Positions 6,211-8,558 of a stretch of 8,558 nt of DNA are shown here, in pieces. The notes under the pieces are model-generated. The model had not been told where the DNA came from. It saw nothing but the letters and a program-made list of their open reading frames with translations, and did not search any database. This stretch comes from an uncultured Eubacteriales bacterium (GTDB taxonomy: Bacteria; Bacillota; Clostridia; Oscillospirales; UMGS1783), in NCBI GenBank assembly GCA_905209135.1, contig CAJLRT010000040.1:1-8558 (forward strand), written 5' to 3'. A program made the position numbers and the translations under genes. Within the stretch, counting starts at the first letter, position 1, and the number at the start of each line of letters is the position of its first letter.

Positions 6211-7024
6211 GCCGCCCCTCCTTCCTCTGCCCGGCGGAGAGCGAGAACAGGCGCGTGATCCCCTTTTCCAGCAGGAAACTGAGCAGGATCACCACGATCG
6301 TCCACGCGAACAGGGCGGGCGTCTCCAGATAGATTTTGGAATAGTAGAGCTGGGTGCCCACCGCCGTCTTGGGCAGGCAGAGCACCTCGGCCGCAATGCC
6401 CGACTTCCAGGCAAGCCCCAGCGCGGTCAGGCAGGCCGCGCGGAAGGACGGCATCGCGGCGGGGATGTAAATCAGGCGCAGCACCCGCGATTTTTTCATG
6501 CGGAACAGGCGCGCCATCTCGAGCAGGTCACGGTCCGTCTCGCGCACCGCCGTGCAGAGGTTGGCCCATACGATGGGGATGACGATGAGCATGGAGATAA
6601 AGGCGGGCACGCGCGTGTGCCCGATCCACAGCAGGCTCAGAATGATAAAGGAGGCGACCGGCGTCGCCAGCACCACGCGTATGGCGGGCGAAAGCAGCCA
6701 GTCCGCGGCGCGGAATGTGCTCGTGAGGAAAGCGGCGAGCACGCCGGCGGCAATCCCCAGCACATAGCCGATGAAAATGCGCAGCAGCGAAACGCCGGCG
6801 GCCTGCCAGAAGCCGGCGGTCGCGCCGAGGTCCAGGAGCTGTCTGAGCACGGTCAGCGGCCGCGGCACGATCAGCTCCTGGTTCACAATCATGGCCGCGC
6901 CCTGCCAGATCAGGCCCCAGAACGCAAGGGCCGCGGCGACGCGCGCTGCGGAAAGCAGCACGCGCCGCGCGCGGCTCCGGTTATTCGGCTGTGTAGTAGA
7001 AGTCGTCACCGGGCAGTTCACCAC
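6197..7024 (-). CDS. ABC transporter permease (nitrate/sulfonate/taurine importer group)
   Basis: A membrane subunit of up to 275 residues, forming the channel of the importer. Hydrophobic segments are visible at about 23-46, 75-101, 111-134, 139-160, 195-217 and 238-254. The cytoplasmic EAA-type coupling loop that docks on the ATPase lies at about 162-194, ending in L183-I-Y-I-P-A-A-M-P. The basic stretch R16-R21 precedes the first membrane helix, as expected for inside-positive topology. The start is uncertain: the GTG at 7024 overlaps the substrate-binding gene by 44 nt; GTG at 7009, preceded by GGTGGTGAA, and GTG at 6961, past that gene's stop, are alternatives. It overlaps the ATPase gene by 14 nt at its 3' end. 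Confidence 0.9.
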   Translation of the reverse strand: MVNCPVTTSTTQPNNRSRARRVLLSAARVAAALAFWGLIWQGAAMIVNQELIVPRPLTVLRQLLDLGATAGFWQAAGVSLLRIFIGYVLGIAAGVLAAFLTSTFRAADWLLSPAIRVVLATPVASFIILSLLWIGHTRVPAFISMLIVIPIVWANLCTAVRETDRDLLEMARLFRMKKSRVLRLIYIPAAMPSFRAACLTALGLAWKSGIAAEVLCLPKTAVGTQLYYSKIYLETPALFAWTIVVILLSFLLEKGITRLFSLSAGQRKEGRHANS

Positions 7025-8027
7025 CTATGGATGTAGGATCCGCTTGCTGCAGCACCTTGTAATAGCCCTCAATGGACGCCTTGACGTCCGCGCCCGTGAT
7101 GCAGACGAGGTTGCAGTCGGGTATGGCGGCCTTGGCGATGGCCGCGCTGCCCGTAATCTCGTATTTTTCCACAAGCGGCGCCGCGGCCTCGGGGTCGGCG
7201 GCTACGGATTCGACGGACTCTCTGTACTCCTCCAGAAACGCCGCGACAGCTTCGGGGTTCTGCTCGGCGAATGCTTTCTGCACGACGACGCAGCCCATGG
7301 TCAGAATACTGCCGTTGTCGAGCGCGTTCCACTCCTCGGTCAGGTCGAGCGCAATGCGCACGTCGGCGTTTTTCATCAGCACGCTCGTCACGTTCGGCAC
7401 GGGCAGCATGCAGACGTCGATCTCGCCCGCAGCCATCAGGGTGGCGATCTCATCCGCGTCCCGGAATTCAACCGTTACATCCTCGCCCGGCGTAAGGCCG
7501 TTTTCACGCAGCAGGTAGTTGAGCACATATTCGGGGTTTGCGCCCTGGCCGTTGGCGTAGATGGTCTTCCCCCGCAGGTCGGACATCTTCTGGATGCCGT
7601 CGCCGTTTTCCAGGATATAGAGCACGCCCTCGGTGTTGAGCGCCAGGAGCTGGACGTTGCCGCTGGTCTTGCGGTAGAGGGCCGCGGCCGTATTCGTCGG
7701 GAGCGCGGCGATGTCCACTTCGCCCGCGGCTACGCGGCTGACCATGTCGGTCGGCGCGGCGGCGAGGGAGAAGGTGTAATCGTTTTTGGTCTCGTCCCGG
7801 TCGCTCTTGTCCCAGAGCTGAACGGCGCCGATGCCGGTCGGGCCCTTGATGAGGCCGACGCGCACCGCCGTCTTTTCCACGGTTTCGGGCTGGGGCTGGC
7901 TTTCGGACTGGGACGACGAGCTCTGGCTCTCCGTCTGGGAAGCGGTCCCGCCGCCGCAGGCCGCGAACAGGCCGCAGCACAGGGCCAGCAGCACGAGTAC
8001 GGACAGGATTTTCTGCATGTGTTTCAT
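6981..8027 (-). CDS. ABC transporter substrate-binding lipoprotein
   Basis: A 348-residue extracellular solute receptor and the first gene of the importer operon. Residues 1-23 are a signal peptide ending in L20-F-A-A-C, with Cys24 predicted to be lipidated. A Ser/Gln/Glu-rich tether (about 29-50) leads to the type II periplasmic-binding fold of the NMT1/SsuA/TauA-like group. Typical pieces are VGLIKGPTGIGAVQLW (57-72), AAGEVDIAALPTNTA (100-114), DLRGKTIYANGQGANPEYVL (150-169) and MAAGEIDVCMLP (198-209). The start at 8027 is chosen for GGAGG 8 nt upstream; the in-frame ATG at 8042 would overlap that ribosome site. This group includes receptors for sulfonates, nitrate and thiamine-precursor pyrimidines. 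The ligand here is unknown, and no neighbouring metabolic gene points to one. Confidence 0.92.
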   Translation of the reverse strand: MKHMQKILSVLVLLALCCGLFAACGGGTASQTESQSSSSQSESQPQPETVEKTAVRVGLIKGPTGIGAVQLWDKSDRDETKNDYTFSLAAAPTDMVSRVAAGEVDIAALPTNTAAALYRKTSGNVQLLALNTEGVLYILENGDGIQKMSDLRGKTIYANGQGANPEYVLNYLLRENGLTPGEDVTVEFRDADEIATLMAAGEIDVCMLPVPNVTSVLMKNADVRIALDLTEEWNALDNGSILTMGCVVVQKAFAEQNPEAVAAFLEEYRESVESVAADPEAAAPLVEKYEITGSAAIAKAAIPDCNLVCITGADVKASIEGYYKVLQQADPTSIGGELPGDDFYYTAE

Positions 8028-8045
8028 GGTGATTTCCTCCATTGA

Positions 8046-8059
8046 TATATTGAAATATA
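8046..8059 (-). promoter_or_regulatory. AT-rich palindrome upstream of the ABC operon
   Basis: TATATT-GA-AATATA has perfect 6-bp arms and begins 18 bp upstream of the start codon of the substrate-binding gene, just outside its ribosome site. Partly overlapping it, TTGAT (8042-8046) is one half of an FNR-type box, but the other half is absent. It could be an operator or part of the promoter; no convincing -35/-10 pair was found. Confidence 0.25.
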
Positions 8060-8191
8060 AAAGAAAGCAAAATCAGTCGGCGCACAGGCGGGCTGCGCAC
8101 AGCACCTCCCGGCCGCCGCTTCGGCGCTTCGGCGCACCGCGCTGGGCGGACGGCACGCGGGCCTGTCCGCGTCCCATGTCCCGGCGCGTCT

Positions 8192-8208
8192 CCGGGCGCC
8201 GCGCCCGG
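8192..8208 (-). other. GC-rich hairpin between the Crp-family gene and the ABC operon
   Basis: CCGGGCGC-C-GCGCCCGG is a perfect dyad, 14 nt past the stop of the regulator gene at 8223. No T-run follows on the minus strand, so it may be a weak terminator or pause, partly separating the regulator from the ABC operon. Otherwise the 195 bases between the two genes hold GC-rich sequence with a tandem GCTTCGGC (8118-8133) and no gene. Confidence 0.35.
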
Positions 8209-8222
8209 CTGTTATCGGGGGC

Positions 8223-8558
8223 CTACAGGGCTTTCAGGCCGGCGGAGTCCAGAATGGTAATCCGCCGTCCCTGCTTCTGAATCAGCCCCTGACCCTCCAG
8301 CGCGTCCAGGGCGCGGTAGAGCGAGGCGCGGCCCATATTCAGGCGCTTTGCCAGCTCCGCAAAGGACGGACGCACGCTTACAGTATCCCCGTCCGCGGCG
8401 TTCTCATACTCGCCGCACAGGTACCGGGCCAGCGCCCGCTCGGTGTGCGCGCCGGAAATGCTGTGTATGCGCGCGTTCAGGTAGTAGATGCGGCCGGACA
8501 GAAAGCGGATATAGTTGAGCGCAATCTGGAAATCCTCCCGCATCAGCCGTTCGAGCAG
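8223..8558 (-). CDS. Crp/Fnr-family transcriptional regulator, C-terminal part (5' end outside window)
   Basis: The last 111 codons of a minus-strand gene that stays open to the window edge; an in-frame ATG at 8543 has no ribosome site in view and would leave only a DNA-binding fragment, so the true start is probably beyond 8558. What is visible is the end of the long dimerisation helix (visible residues 1-36, ending in ARIHSISG), then a winged helix-turn-helix. The recognition region is SFAELAKRLNMGRASLYRAL (65-84) and the wing is about 93-104. The N-terminal cyclic-nucleotide-binding-type sensor domain, which would define the effector, is outside the window. It lies upstream of the importer operon on the same strand, so it may regulate it; this is inferred from position only. 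Confidence 0.85.
   Translation of the reverse strand: MLERLMREDFQIALNYIRFLSGRIYYLNARIHSISGAHTERALARYLCGEYENAADGDTVSVRPSFAELAKRLNMGRASLYRALDALEGQGLIQKQGRRITILDSAGLKAL

Noticed and set aside
6771..8045. Long plus-strand open frame opposite the permease and substrate-binding genes
   Set aside because: It spans two real genes in antisense, with composition typical of a GC-rich shadow and no start signal.
8118..8133. Tandem GCTTCGGC as a structured RNA or UUCG hairpin
   Set aside because: The UUCG loop would form only in a plus-strand transcript, and both flanking genes are on the minus strand; likely chance in GC-rich DNA.

Overview
The window looks like chromosomal DNA from a GC-rich gut-type Clostridia (Oscillospirales-like) bacterium. 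This rests on strong GGAGG-type ribosome sites, sigma-A-type promoters, Gram-positive lipoproteins with Ser-rich linkers after the lipobox cysteine, and the style of the ABC transporter. The placement is inferred from composition and protein families; there is no rRNA or other marker gene. No tRNA, rRNA, CRISPR array, transposase or integrase was seen.

Layout. Bases 1-250 hold a CCCGCG-type low-complexity array and the terminator of the first gene. On the minus strand is a beta-lactamase-fold serine hydrolase (251-1477). It diverges, across an AT-rich regulatory gap with readable promoters both ways, from a PepSY-type lipoprotein (1736-2284, plus). A double-hairpin element (2301-2332) follows. 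Next comes a visibly AT-richer segment with one gene (2436-4010, plus): an XRE helix-turn-helix domain fused to an ADP-ribosylglycohydrolase. Its predicted promoter lies in a perfect 9-bp inverted repeat, and it ends in a 13-bp hairpin. After a gap with a protein-like remnant on the minus strand comes an alkaline-phosphatase-superfamily phosphodiesterase (4233-5522, plus) with a strong terminator.

Convergent to that, on the minus strand, is a three-gene ABC importer: substrate-binding lipoprotein (6981-8027), permease (6197-7024) and ATPase (5608-6210), in transcription order with overlapping ends. It resembles the nitrate/sulfonate/taurine group, but its substrate cannot be read from sequence. 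Upstream on the same strand is the C-terminal part of a Crp/Fnr-family regulator, cut by the window edge, which may control it.

The most interesting item is the XRE-ADP-ribosylglycohydrolase fusion with its symmetric promoter-operator. It suggests a self-regulated enzyme, or a transcription factor that senses an ADP-ribosylated ligand. No ADP-ribosyltransferase partner is present here, so a complete new system is not demonstrated.
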